DNA of 64,000 bases from Membranihabitans marinus (GCF_019802045.1 NZ_JAHVHU010000012.1:1-64000); one strand, 5' to 3'; shown: positions 19,055-28,507, numbered from the stretch's first letter. Program-made: numbers and translations. The notes: generated from the sequence alone by a model not told the origin.

Positions 19055-22000
19055 ATGAGATTAAGAATAGGAAAGCAACATATATTACAATTAATTCTAG
19101 CATTTTTTCCGCTCGTGTTGTGGTCCCAGGAGCTGTCAGAACGAACCAAGGCTTTGGATCCGAACGACCAGTTGGCGCAATTTGACTTGTTGGATGGATT
19201 TGTGATCGAATTGGTGGCCAGTGAAGAAGATGGGATTGTGAATCCGATCGATCTTACGTTTGACGATGCGGGGCGTTTGTGGACACAGACGGCGCGGATG
19301 TACCCCATGGATCCGGTGTCTGATATCAAGTGGCAGGACTTGCTGGCACTGATGGATGATGAAGAGAAGCAAAAGCAACATCCGGCCTTTAAGAAGCTAA
19401 AAGATCGGTTCGAAGGAAAAGTGCCGGGGGAAGATCAGATATTGATCCTGGATGGGATTTATCCTGGAGAGGAAAAGAAGGTAGAGGTCTGGCAGGACAA
19501 TCTGACGATTCCCATGAGCATTTTGCCCTACAAGAATGGGGCTTTTGTGGCGCAGGGCTCGGAGTTGTTTTATCTGATTGATACCGATGATGACGGGAAA
19601 GCGGATCAACGCGTTCCTCTGCTGACTGGTTTTGGATTTACAGATACCCACACGATGGCGCACACGCTGATCAAAGGACCGAACCATTGGGTACACTTTA
19701 GCCACGGAGCGCTGAATAAGGGGAATGTACGTTCGTTGACCAGTGATGCCAGTGCGCGTTTTGACTTTAGCAAGATTGGACGGTTCACGGAGGATGGTAA
19801 GAAGATAGAAGTTATAAATGCGGGATTAAACAATATTTGGGGACTTCAGTTGCGGAACAATGGGTTGTGGTACGGTATTGAAGCCAATGATCTGGGGTAT
19901 TCAGTAGTCCCCATGCAGCCTGGGATGGCGTATCCGGGGATCGGGAATGACCGGCTCCGTCCGTATCAGCCTTTCGTACCGAAACTGCATTCGTTTCGGG
20001 TGGGTGGTACCGGTTTGTCGGGTTTGGCGTTTTCAGATGATACGGAAGGGTCTTTTCCGGCTGAGTACGACGATGTAGCCTTTTTGGCCAATCCGATTAC
20101 GAGCACGATCAACATGGTGCGGATCGTTCGGCATGAAGACGGCAGTATCGAAGCAGAACATTTGCAGGATCTGTTGCGGAGTTCGGATGACTGGTTCCGG
20201 CCGGTGAATATGGAGTTTGGTCCGGATGGGTGTTTGTATATTGCAGATTGGTACAATAAGATTGTATCGCACAACGAAGTGGCCACGACGCATCCGGATC
20301 GGGACAAATCCCACGGTCGGATCTGGCGGATTCGCCACGTGTCCCAGGAGCCGAGAGCAATTCCTGATTTTTATAAAATGGCTACTGAAGAGTTGCCGAC
20401 TCACTTGCGTTCACCCTCATTGTGGGCCCGGCGTGCGGCCTGGAGTCAGATAGCGGAACGGCCCTCGGGGCAGACCAGGTCATTAATTCCACGTTTGGTG
20501 GAAATGGTAAAGGATGAGACCGAGGATGAATATACGCGGATCCATGCATTGTGGTCTTTGGAAAGTCTGGGGCACTACGACCGGTCGATGGTGGAGACCT
20601 TGCTGGGGGAGTCTTCCCAGCATCTTCAGCGGGAAGCGATCCGGACATTGATTGCCTTCTCACCGGAGTTGGATGAGCTGGTTCGGTTGACGAAGCCTTT
20701 TTTGACATCATGGAATCCAGAGATCCGGGCCCAGGTGTTGCGTACGCTGGGGGAGGTTGGTTCTGCCAACCAGGACGTGATTAGAATGCTGATATCTGCC
20801 TGTCAGCCGGAATTGCCGGGCAATGAAATGGGAGGATCGTATGAGCGTCGCCAGGAACGGTATCTGGCGCGTAGAGCACTCGAGCAGTATTCGGACCAGC
20901 TGTATGATTATTTGATCAGCGGGGAATCAGCCGGATTACCAACCACTAATAAATTGTGGGCAATGTTAGCGCTGCCGGATCGTCAGAAGGAAGCGGTTTT
21001 TCCGAAGATATGGTCTTCGTCACCACCGGAAGAACTGGATGCGTCGACCTTCATAGGAGTACTGAATATGACGGATGATCCGGTGGTTTATCAGAAGGTA
21101 GAACAATTGGTGAATCAATCCGGGAATCCGGAACGCTATATTCGTTATGCGCTGGATCATCAATCCCGGATTCAGTCTGGTGCTGTGGGCAAGCTGTTTA
21201 AGAGACCGGTGCTCACCATGCTTCAGAGTGATAAAGAGGAACGCATTATGCTGGCATTGGAGTCGATTAATAAGCTGGATGTGGAAGGAGGAAATGCCCT
21301 ATTGCTGGATCTGTTCAAACAGACGGGCAACCGGACGATCACGGATGGTGTATTAAAGGCGCTGGCGAATAAGGCGGCGGAAAATAAGGAAGTGTTTGCC
21401 TCGGTAGCCGGGGATAAAGAAATATCATTTGAGACGCGATCGGCGGCACTGAATATATTGAGTAAGGCAGATAAAGAGGCCGGGGGACGTGTTTTCCGAC
21501 GTTGGTGGCCGTCGATGTCTTCTTCAGAAAAGCAAGAGATGATCACGATCTATTCATCGAGTAAAACGGGGAGTCTACTTTTGCTGGATGCCATTGATGC
21601 CGGAACTGTGAAAGCCCATATGCTCACCATGCCCATTGTGGAGCGGATGAATCATTTGAGTGGCGACCCACGGAGTGAGGCCTTATTGTCAAAAATGAAT
21701 CAGAAGGCAGACCAGAAAGTCGAGACCAAGCAAGGAAGTCAGAAGGTAGAAAAATTTGTATTGATGACAGAAAAAACGAAAGGCGTGGCATCGAATGGTA
21801 AGGTCTTGTTCACGACCTGTTTGCTTTGTCATCAGGTCGGGGATCAGGGTCAGGATATAGCACCGGCATTGGATGGCTCAGCGTACCGGGATACCCGGGC
21901 ATTGCTAACTGCCATTCTGGAGCCCGATGAAGCGGTGGAGTCTGGTTATTATGTATACCGGGTCACGAAGAAGGACGATTCTGTAGTGGAGGGCTATATG

Positions 22001-22186
22001 TACGAGAAGAATGCACAGGGTACGACCATCGCCTTTATGGGGGGCACGAAGACCTTCATTCCAAAAGCTGATATAGCTGAAGAAGGATTTTTGACGGGAC
22101 GTTCGTTTATGCCGTCGGGATTGATTGAACATTACTCCGCTCAACAGGTCGCAGACCTGGTGGCTTATATTAAAACGTTGAAGTGA
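19055..22186 (+). CDS. PVC-type heme-binding dehydrogenase-like protein with HEAT repeats
   Basis: This 1043-residue secreted protein has a signal peptide (ILAFFPLVLWSQ). A six-bladed beta-propeller of the membrane-bound/soluble glucose dehydrogenase-like type covers about residues 40-440 (NPIDLTFDDAGRLWTQTARMYP, VNMEFGPDGCLYIADWYNKI). HEAT-like helices span about 450-880, and a C-terminal cytochrome-c-like domain has one heme site, CLLCH at 922-926, with SFMPSG near 1018-1023 offering a Met ligand. Such three-part proteins are abundant in planctomycetes and marine Bacteroidota. They are thought to oxidise sugars or shuttle electrons, but few have been tested. Here it sits inside the PUL between DUF1080 and the repeat protein, so its electron partner may be one of the exported oxidoreductases. 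Confidence 0.9.
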   Translation: MRLRIGKQHILQLILAFFPLVLWSQELSERTKALDPNDQLAQFDLLDGFVIELVASEEDGIVNPIDLTFDDAGRLWTQTARMYPMDPVSDIKWQDLLALMDDEEKQKQHPAFKKLKDRFEGKVPGEDQILILDGIYPGEEKKVEVWQDNLTIPMSILPYKNGAFVAQGSELFYLIDTDDDGKADQRVPLLTGFGFTDTHTMAHTLIKGPNHWVHFSHGALNKGNVRSLTSDASARFDFSKIGRFTEDGKKIEVINAGLNNIWGLQLRNNGLWYGIEANDLGYSVVPMQPGMAYPGIGNDRLRPYQPFVPKLHSFRVGGTGLSGLAFSDDTEGSFPAEYDDVAFLANPITSTINMVRIVRHEDGSIEAEHLQDLLRSSDDWFRPVNMEFGPDGCLYIADWYNKIVSHNEVATTHPDRDKSHGRIWRIRHVSQEPRAIPDFYKMATEELPTHLRSPSLWARRAAWSQIAERPSGQTRSLIPRLVEMVKDETEDEYTRIHALWSLESLGHYDRSMVETLLGESSQHLQREAIRTLIAFSPELDELVRLTKPFLTSWNPEIRAQVLRTLGEVGSANQDVIRMLISACQPELPGNEMGGSYERRQERYLARRALEQYSDQLYDYLISGESAGLPTTNKLWAMLALPDRQKEAVFPKIWSSSPPEELDASTFIGVLNMTDDPVVYQKVEQLVNQSGNPERYIRYALDHQSRIQSGAVGKLFKRPVLTMLQSDKEERIMLALESINKLDVEGGNALLLDLFKQTGNRTITDGVLKALANKAAENKEVFASVAGDKEISFETRSAALNILSKADKEAGGRVFRRWWPSMSSSEKQEMITIYSSSKTGSLLLLDAIDAGTVKAHMLTMPIVERMNHLSGDPRSEALLSKMNQKADQKVETKQGSQKVEKFVLMTEKTKGVASNGKVLFTTCLLCHQVGDQGQDIAPALDGSAYRDTRALLTAILEPDEAVESGYYVYRVTKKDDSVVEGYMYEKNAQGTTIAFMGGTKTFIPKADIAEEGFLTGRSFMPSGLIEHYSAQQVADLVAYIKTLK

Positions 22187-22318
22187 GGCTCGATGGAATA
22201 GAGAAAAGAAAGAAAATTGAAAGATATTTGGAATGATCGGATTCCGGTGTGCCTACGCCGATCTATCATCCACCTGGTGATAATTAATAATAAAATTGAA
22301 TCATTAAACAGATCTAAT

Positions 22319-23293
22319 ATGGCAAATAGAATTTTAAGGAACACGATCGTGTTCACGTTCTTTTTTTTGGGGATTCAACTGCATTCGAATGCAGAACCAC
22401 TCAATATGAACCACGAAATATTGGGCAATTACGATCTGGAGGTCAAAGGAGCACCCTATGGATACGAAGAAGGGACACTCAGCATAGAAAAAACTGGAGG
22501 TCGCTTGGAATCAAAAATTGCAATGGCAGGGGCTGTATTTCGCGCTACCAAGACTGAAATCAACGGCAGTAATGTGCGCATTGATATTTATATTGAGGGC
22601 ATTGCAATGAAATTGGATTTAGAATATAAAAATTCCATTTTGGAAGGGAGGGTGACCTCTTCCAGTATGGATTTGGAGGTGTACGCTTCAAAGATGAACC
22701 AAGAAAAAGATGCGCTTTTCGGAGCATATGAAATGGAAGTCAAAGGGGCCCCTTATGGATACGGTGAAGGGACGCTCCGAATTGAACGCAATGGGTCGCG
22801 CATCCAAGGGAACGTAGAAGTGGCTGGTGCGGTCTTTCGCGCCACGAAAACCGAAGTGTCGGGGAATCAGGTTCTGATGGACATATACATCGAAGGCATT
22901 CCGATGAAACTGGATCTTCGATATGAAGACGCCGAGTTGAATGGTACGGTGGTATCGACAGATATGAATCTTGAATTGCATGCCAAAAAGATTGAAAAAT
23001 CGGATGCAGAGATTTTGGGAGACTATGATTTGAAGGTGGAGGATGCGCCCTATGGCTATGAGAGTGGTGTGTTAACCATTCGTGACCAGGGTGATCAATT
23101 GCAAAGTGAGGTAAAAATGGCCGGAGCTGTTTTCCGGGCTATGAAGACCGAAGTCGATGACAACACGGTTATCATCACTATATATATCGAAGGCATTCCG
23201 ATGAAGCTGAATCTAGTGTATGACGATTCAAAGCTGTCAGGTCAGGTTACCTCGACAGATATGAATCTGAAGGTGACGGCGACTAAGATTTAA
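22319..23293 (+). CDS. Secreted protein of three 99-residue repeats, function unknown
   Basis: I do not recognise this family. The 324-residue protein has a signal peptide (RNTIVFTFFFLGIQLHSNAE) and then consists almost wholly of three tandem copies of one unit. The motif APYGY recurs at residues 45, 144 and 243, an exact 99-residue period. Each unit also contains AGAVFRA(T/M)KTE, IYIEGI(P/A)MKL(D/N)L and a closing S(T/S)(D/S)M(N/D)LxV. Alternating polar/hydrophobic residues predict all-beta structure, perhaps one small sandwich or barrel per unit. No catalytic motif stands out, and a glycan-binding or structural role is only a guess. It lies between the heme-c protein and a PKD lipoprotein in PUL A. 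An ATG at 22319 is preferred to an earlier in-frame ATG at 22217, because it starts the signal peptide. Confidence 0.85.
   Translation: MANRILRNTIVFTFFFLGIQLHSNAEPLNMNHEILGNYDLEVKGAPYGYEEGTLSIEKTGGRLESKIAMAGAVFRATKTEINGSNVRIDIYIEGIAMKLDLEYKNSILEGRVTSSSMDLEVYASKMNQEKDALFGAYEMEVKGAPYGYGEGTLRIERNGSRIQGNVEVAGAVFRATKTEVSGNQVLMDIYIEGIPMKLDLRYEDAELNGTVVSTDMNLELHAKKIEKSDAEILGDYDLKVEDAPYGYESGVLTIRDQGDQLQSEVKMAGAVFRAMKTEVDDNTVIITIYIEGIPMKLNLVYDDSKLSGQVTSTDMNLKVTATKI
22412..23290 (+). repeat. Three tandem 297-base coding repeats
   Basis: Units begin near 22412, 22709 and 23006, each 297 bases (99 codons). The protein sequences are strongly alike, whereas the DNA has drifted (for example, different codons for APYGYE/G). 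The duplication is therefore old and kept under protein-level selection. Copies 2 and 3 share IEGIPMKL, and copy 1 has IEGIAMKL. Confidence 0.9.
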
Positions 23294-23324
23294 ATACAAA
23301 ACATTCAATCAAAAATACTTTATC

Positions 23325-24251
23325 ATGAAAAAACTTATCATTTATATTTTTATCATTCCATTCGTTATGATGGCATTTCTTTCGTGTGAAAAAGATGATC
23401 CGGCACCACCCCCGACCGTACGAATCTCCGCAGAAGCATCCGAAAATGATGTGTTTACGTATTATTTCAAAGCTTCTGTAGAGAATGCAAGCGCATATGC
23501 ATGGGATTTTGGAGATGGCCGCACCAGTTCGGAACTCAATCCCGAGCACACCTATGAACAGTCGGGGACCTATGAGGTAACACTCACGGTGACTGGAGAT
23601 GGTGGGGAGGCATCTGCTTCTATGGAAGTAGTGATTACCACACGAATGGATTTTTTGACAGGGGGACCGGACAATGAAGATGGCAAGACCTGGGTCTTGA
23701 GCACAAAAGCTTCTACAGGAGATGGTGCTGGTATCATCCGAACTAATTTCCCGAACAACATATTAAAGTTTCCGGACAATGTCCTGGCTGCATTTGGTGC
23801 ACAGGCGGAGTATGACAATGAGTATACATTTAAGCATGATGGTACATACCAGGTCAATAATGTGAATGGTAATTTTTTGAGTGGTTGGTTATATGCGCTC
23901 AATGAATTGGGCCAATCAAAGATCGTTGCGACCTCTTCGTATGGAATTTTCGTCGTCAAAGAAGAGAATCCTGACAATACAACCTGGGAGTGGCAGACGG
24001 GTGATTTTGAAATTGATGCCACGAATGAAGTGACGCCCGGCGAAATTGTACATGAAAAAATCATCTTTGAGGACGTGGATTATCTGACATTTACGAATGG
24101 TGGATTTATGGGGATATTGGATTATGTGAGTACCGTGCTGATCCGGGAAATTTCTAAAGATAAGCTGGTGTTGTCTATGTTCCAGCATACCAATCAGGAC
24201 TTTCCCGATAAACCATCTTTGTGCATAACCATGACTTTTGTTCCAAAATAG
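23325..24251 (+). CDS. PKD-domain surface lipoprotein, SusE/SusF-like position
   Basis: This 308-residue lipoprotein (lipobox MAFLSC, then EKDD) has one PKD domain at about residues 45-105, recognised by YAWDFGDGRTSS and HTYEQSGTYEVTLTV. A C-terminal region of about 200 residues follows, with GKTWVLSTKASTGDGAG, a pattern common in surface lipoproteins encoded after SusD (for example, proteins opening with a PKD domain and ending in a beta-sandwich). It probably binds glycan at the cell surface and hands it to the GH5 enzyme or to SusD. No catalytic signature is visible. It lies 31 bases after the repeat protein and 26 before the GH5 start, in one operon. Confidence 0.8.
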   Translation: MKKLIIYIFIIPFVMMAFLSCEKDDPAPPPTVRISAEASENDVFTYYFKASVENASAYAWDFGDGRTSSELNPEHTYEQSGTYEVTLTVTGDGGEASASMEVVITTRMDFLTGGPDNEDGKTWVLSTKASTGDGAGIIRTNFPNNILKFPDNVLAAFGAQAEYDNEYTFKHDGTYQVNNVNGNFLSGWLYALNELGQSKIVATSSYGIFVVKEENPDNTTWEWQTGDFEIDATNEVTPGEIVHEKIIFEDVDYLTFTNGGFMGILDYVSTVLIREISKDKLVLSMFQHTNQDFPDKPSLCITMTFVPK

Positions 24252-24277
24252 TCATTACGGAAATTTGTGAGGAACCA

Positions 24278-25375
24278 ATGAAATTGAAACTAGCGGTACT
24301 TTTATTACTAGTGGTGTTATCTGCTTGTACGTCTTCTCAGTCTGACCAGGACATGGATCATTTTGAAGTATTCCGGGGTACGAATTTGGCACACTGGTTA
24401 TCTCAAAGCAACCGGAGAGGGGAAGCCCGGGCAGCTTACATTACCCAGGCAGATATACAGAATATCAAGTCGATGGGATTTGATCACGTCCGGTTGCCTG
24501 TGGATGAAGAGCAATTGTGGGATTCGAGCGGAGTTCGCCACCAAGATGCATTCCGGTTACTCACACAATGTATAGAGTGGTGCGTTGAAAATGATCTTCG
24601 GATTATCGTGGATTTACATATTTTACGATCCCATTATTTCAATACGGGGGATAATCCGTTATGGACGGATCCGGTGGAGCAGGAAAAGTTTGTTGCACTA
24701 TGGATGGATCTTTCCAATGCCTTGAAGGAATATCCCAATAATCGGGTTGCCTATGAACTGATGAACGAACCGGTCGCTGATGAACCGGACCAATGGAATG
24801 ATTTGGTGCGAACCACTGTTGCCCGTATTCGGGAGCAGGAGCCTCGTCGTACCCTGCTGATCGGGTCCAATCGTTGGCAATCAGTCGCTACGTTTGAAGA
24901 TTTATACATCCCGGAAAATGATCCGCACATTATATTGACCTTTCACTATTACGATCCATTTTTATTGACGCATTGGAATGCCAGCTGGACAGCATTGAGA
25001 AGTTACACTGGTCCGGTGCACTATCCGGGGGTCCTTTTGGAAAAGGAAGAATACGACCAGTTGCCCGATAGTATTCATGCAGTCATAGGGCCTTATAGGG
25101 TGCTGGAGTATGATAAATCGCATATTTTGGAGGAATGGAGCGCCGCTATAAAGGTGGCAAAACGCCATGGATTGGATCTTTACTGTGGTGAGTTTGGGGT
25201 GATCAAAAAAGCGCCCGACGAAGATCGATTGCGTTGGTACCAGGATATGATTGAATTATTTGAGGAGAACCAGATCGGGTACGCCAACTGGAACTACAAG
25301 AGTGATAATTTTGGCTTAGTGAACGGGGGTGGTCAGCCCAATTCGGTTTTGATTGATATTGTTTCCGGTGAGTAG
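24278..25375 (+). CDS. Glycoside hydrolase family 5-type lipoprotein
   Basis: This 366-residue lipoprotein (LSAC lipobox, C17) has a TIM-barrel of clan GH-A. The acid/base is E164 in YELMNEPV and the nucleophile is E305 in LYCGEFGV. FRGTNLAHWLS, MGFDHVRLPVDEEQLW, RIIVDLHILRS and IILTFHYYDPF give the usual barrel strands. This arrangement is that of GH5 endo-/exo-beta-glycanases (cellulase Pfam family). The retaining mechanism cuts beta-linked glucan, mannan or related chains, and the subfamily cannot be given from motifs alone. It is the only clear glycoside hydrolase in PUL A, so it is probably the enzyme that makes oligosaccharides at the surface. An ATG at 24278 is chosen over 24221, because it begins the lipoprotein signal. 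Confidence 0.9.
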   Translation: MKLKLAVLLLLVVLSACTSSQSDQDMDHFEVFRGTNLAHWLSQSNRRGEARAAYITQADIQNIKSMGFDHVRLPVDEEQLWDSSGVRHQDAFRLLTQCIEWCVENDLRIIVDLHILRSHYFNTGDNPLWTDPVEQEKFVALWMDLSNALKEYPNNRVAYELMNEPVADEPDQWNDLVRTTVARIREQEPRRTLLIGSNRWQSVATFEDLYIPENDPHIILTFHYYDPFLLTHWNASWTALRSYTGPVHYPGVLLEKEEYDQLPDSIHAVIGPYRVLEYDKSHILEEWSAAIKVAKRHGLDLYCGEFGVIKKAPDEDRLRWYQDMIELFEENQIGYANWNYKSDNFGLVNGGGQPNSVLIDIVSGE

Positions 25376-25453
25376 CTTGAATCAGTGTGATCTTGAAATG
25401 GAGGTATTTAAACTTTTTTTATTTACCTTTAGAATCAGGAAAAATTGAACAGT

Positions 25454-26800
25454 ATGACAACACGGAGAAAATTTATTAAGAAAACAGCACTTGGAAGTGC
25501 TGGTATGGCCTTGGCTGGCTCTGCGATGGCGATGCCCGCCAGCAGTTATAACCGAATTATCGGAGCGAATGACCGGTTGAATGTTGCTATTGCCGGATTG
25601 GGTCGGAGATACGGCGCTTTCGTAGAATCAATAGCGAGAAAGGAAAGCAATGTGCACCTGTCATATCTGTGTGACGTGATGGAGCACCAGCGCACCAATG
25701 CCCTCGAGCGGTTCAGAAAAAGCATCGACTACAACCCCAAGTTGGAAAACGATATCCGAAAAGTGATCGCTGATAGTGAAGTGGATGTATTGATCAATGC
25801 TACACCGGATCATTGGCATGCACCAGGTTCGATCATGGCCTTAAAAGCCGGAAAACACGTTTATGTGGAGAAACCCTGTAGTCATGATATGAATGAAAAC
25901 GAACTACTTGTAGCGGCGGCGAAAAAATATGACAAGGTCGTGCAGATGGGGAACCAACAACGATCTTCCGACCATACTATCGAAGTGATTAAGATGATCC
26001 ATGATGGGGCTATCGGAAAACCTTACAAAGGTTTGGCATTTTATGAAAATGGCCGGGGAGAAGTACCTGTGCAGAAAAAAGCACCGGTTCCTCAGGGTTT
26101 GGACTGGGAACTGTTCCAGGGACCTGCACCGCGAAGGGATTATACCTCCGAAACATGGAATTATAACTGGCACTGGTATGGGTGGGACTATGGTACAGCG
26201 GAAGCAGGAAACAATGGTACCCACGAACTCGATATCGCCCGGTGGGCGTTGCAAGTGGATTACCCACGACATGCCAGCGTGAGAGCTTTCAAAAGACAGT
26301 TTAAAAACGATGGCTGGGAAATGTATGACAGCATGGAAGCCACCTTTGATTTTGCTGACGACAAGGTCATTCAGTGGGATGGGAAAAGCCGAAATGGATA
26401 CAACACTTATCGTGCCGGACGTGGCCGGGGGACGATTATTTACGGTACGGAGGGTACTGTTTTTGTGGATCGTTCAAAATATGAAATGACTGACCGAAAA
26501 GGAAAGATAGTCAAAGAAGGTTCCGGAGGAGGAAACGAAGCCGGAACTGCATTGGGTGGCGGTGGAGATATGTCCACCACCCACGTGATCAATTTCTTTA
26601 ATACCATACGAGGGAAAGATAAATTGCAAGCACCGATAGATGATGCTGCGATTAGCATGGCCATGGTTCATTATGCCAATATGGCTTATCGTTCCGGCAA
26701 AAATTTTGATGTCAATGAGAAGAATGGTCAGGTTTCTGACCGTCATGCCAAAAAATATTGGAAACGAACGTATGAGAAAGGTTGGGAACCAACCCTTTAA
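25454..26800 (+). CDS. Tat-exported Gfo/Idh/MocA oxidoreductase (PUL A, first)
   Basis: This 448-residue protein opens with a twin-arginine signal (TTRRKFIKKTALGSAGMALAG), so it is folded with its cofactor before export. The Rossmann part reads LNVAIAGLGRRYGAF, VDVLINATPDHWHAPGSIMALKAGKHVYVEKP. The catalytic domain has YDYGTAEAGNNGTHELDIARWAL, with the conserved His and Asp of the family. This Tat-type group of Bacteroidota and planctomycetes includes enzymes that oxidise C3 of glycosides to the 3-keto form or that use bound NAD for glycosidase-like chemistry. It heads a pair with the gene at 26966. The TTG at 25445 is possible, but the ATG at 25454 places the RR motif ideally. Confidence 0.92.
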   Translation: MTTRRKFIKKTALGSAGMALAGSAMAMPASSYNRIIGANDRLNVAIAGLGRRYGAFVESIARKESNVHLSYLCDVMEHQRTNALERFRKSIDYNPKLENDIRKVIADSEVDVLINATPDHWHAPGSIMALKAGKHVYVEKPCSHDMNENELLVAAAKKYDKVVQMGNQQRSSDHTIEVIKMIHDGAIGKPYKGLAFYENGRGEVPVQKKAPVPQGLDWELFQGPAPRRDYTSETWNYNWHWYGWDYGTAEAGNNGTHELDIARWALQVDYPRHASVRAFKRQFKNDGWEMYDSMEATFDFADDKVIQWDGKSRNGYNTYRAGRGRGTIIYGTEGTVFVDRSKYEMTDRKGKIVKEGSGGGNEAGTALGGGGDMSTTHVINFFNTIRGKDKLQAPIDDAAISMAMVHYANMAYRSGKNFDVNEKNGQVSDRHAKKYWKRTYEKGWEPTL

Positions 26801-26965
26801 GAAGAGCAAAAGATCGAAAGGATCAGGTGTAGTATTATTCTTGCTTTTTTGCATGGTTTTTGACCTTATTGCGAAGTGGGTTTTTATAATTGGAAAATCA
26901 ATTTTATCTTATATGCCGAATTCATTCAGCGTTGAATGGCCGTATACATCACCCAATAATATAAG

Positions 26966-28396
26966 ATGAAAAAATCACAAGATTCCCGAAGAGATTTCCT
27001 GAAGAAATCTGCAGTTACTTCCGCTGGTTTTATGATCGTGCCTCGGCATGTGATCGGAGGAAAAAATTATACCGCACCAAGTGATAAACTCAATGTGGCC
27101 GGGATAGGTGCCGGCGGGAAAGGACGGTCTGATCTGGCCAGTTTTGTGAAAGGAGGAAATGTGAATGTGGTTGCGCTATGCGACGTAGATGATGTTAATG
27201 CAGCCAAAACCCGGAAAGCATACCCGAAAGCACCTTACTACCATGATTTTCGTGAGATGCTGGACAAAGAGAAGGACAATATCGATGCCTGTTCGATTTC
27301 GACACCGGATCATACCCATGCTGTAGCTACTTTGGCGGCGATGGAACGTGGGAAACATGTCTATACCCAAAAACCATTAACCCACGATATATGGGAAGCA
27401 CGTCAGTTGACCAAAGCTGCTGAAAAATACAAAGTGGTGACCCAGATGGGAAACCAGGGAGGTTCCGGAGATGGTGTTCGGAAAGGACATGAAATGGTGA
27501 ATGCCGGATTGATCGGGGAAGTACATACAGTTCATGCCTGGACCAATCGACCGGTGTGGGCTCAGGGATTTTCTTTGCCAAAAGGGAATTTTGAAGTACC
27601 GTCCACATTGGATTGGGATCTTTGGTTGGGACCTGCCCAGTATCAAGAATATAATCCTGTATTTGTTCCATGGAGTTGGAGGGCCTGGTATCCTTTCGGA
27701 ACCGGAGCTTTGGGCGATATGGCCTGTCACATCCTTGATCCGGCATTTCGCATACTACCGATAAGGTATCCATCGCAGTTTGAATGTAGTATTCCCAAAA
27801 GTTGGACGCCCGATGGCGAAGAAATCAAGCACCTCGATGGTTTCCCGCCTTCATCCATCATTCATTTGACTTACCCCCGCACGGATGGTAAAGGAGAAAT
27901 CAAGCTTTCGTGGTATGACGGTGGTGTATTGCCTCCATTGCCTGAAGAATTGTTGCCTGGCGAAGAATTTGGAAACTGGGATGGCGGTGTGCTGTTAATC
28001 GGAGACAAAGGAAAGTTGTTGATGGATTGTTATGGAGACAACCCGCGATTGCTGCCTACAAAGTTGATGGATATGGTCAGAACGCCCCAAGAAACCATTC
28101 CCCGGGTGCCCGAAGGACACTATTTGCAGTGGGTGAATGCATGTATTGCCGGATACGGGAACAAAGAAACCAGTTCTCCATTTGAATTTGCTGGCCCTTT
28201 TGCCGAAAGTATTCTGATCGGAAATCTGGCGATCCGGAGCTGGTATCTGGATAAACCTGATGCCAAAGGAAAAGAATCTTATCCGGGACGAACAAAGTTA
28301 ATGTGGGATGCGGACCAGATGAAAGTGACTAACTTTGATGAGGCAAATCAGTTTGTAAGGAGAAAATATCGGGACGGATACAGTCTGAATGTGTAG
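26966..28396 (+). CDS. Tat-exported Gfo/Idh/MocA oxidoreductase (PUL A, second)
   Basis: This 476-residue paralogue has a Tat signal (DSRRDFLKKSAVTSAG). The cofactor site reads LNVAGIGAGGKGRSD, followed by IDACSISTPDHTHAVATLAAMERGKHVYTQKP; Gln replaces Glu in the usual EKP motif. The substrate domain carries GTGALGDMACHILDPAFRIL, with the family His. It is only moderately similar to its neighbour at 25454 and belongs to a different branch of the same Tat-type group, so the pair probably handle different sugars or different steps (oxidation, and reduction after DUF1080 cleavage). The 165 bases between the two genes hold no gene. This is the last gene of PUL A. Confidence 0.92.
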   Translation: MKKSQDSRRDFLKKSAVTSAGFMIVPRHVIGGKNYTAPSDKLNVAGIGAGGKGRSDLASFVKGGNVNVVALCDVDDVNAAKTRKAYPKAPYYHDFREMLDKEKDNIDACSISTPDHTHAVATLAAMERGKHVYTQKPLTHDIWEARQLTKAAEKYKVVTQMGNQGGSGDGVRKGHEMVNAGLIGEVHTVHAWTNRPVWAQGFSLPKGNFEVPSTLDWDLWLGPAQYQEYNPVFVPWSWRAWYPFGTGALGDMACHILDPAFRILPIRYPSQFECSIPKSWTPDGEEIKHLDGFPPSSIIHLTYPRTDGKGEIKLSWYDGGVLPPLPEELLPGEEFGNWDGGVLLIGDKGKLLMDCYGDNPRLLPTKLMDMVRTPQETIPRVPEGHYLQWVNACIAGYGNKETSSPFEFAGPFAESILIGNLAIRSWYLDKPDAKGKESYPGRTKLMWDADQMKVTNFDEANQFVRRKYRDGYSLNV

Positions 28397-28479
28397 AATC
28401 CATTGTATCAGATGCAACAAACGAAAGTGACTCCGGAGAGAATCACAGTTAATTAGCAATTAGCAAAATAAATGATTTC

Positions 28480-28507
28480 CGGTCTCAGCGAGGTCGCACT
28501 ATCTTTG
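28480..28507 (+). repeat. Hairpin with adjoining TATCTTTG box
   Basis: A 7-nt arm (CGGTCTC, 28480-28486), loop AGC and partner arm (GAGGTCG, 28490-28496) pair with two G:U wobbles. This is the same design as the cluster at 10173-10326. It is followed directly by TATCTTTG (28500-28507), a perfect match to the Bacteroidota -7 promoter consensus TAnnTTTG, but no TTTG lies at the right distance upstream. No plus-strand gene starts nearby, so promoter function is doubtful. Confidence 0.4.

Noticed and set aside
22137-22165. CAGGTCGCAGACCTG palindrome resembling the 10173 hairpins
   Set aside because: It lies inside the coding sequence of the heme-c protein and encodes its ordinary C-terminus, so it is not counted as a repeat copy.
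22217-22318. Upstream extension of the 99-residue repeat protein
   Set aside because: The longer start would place 34 unrelated residues before a clean signal peptide, which begins at the ATG at 22319.
25381-25440. TACCTTTA box as a promoter before the first PUL A oxidoreductase
   Set aside because: The only TTG upstream is 28 bases away, outside the usual 17-23-base spacing, so I did not list a promoter.
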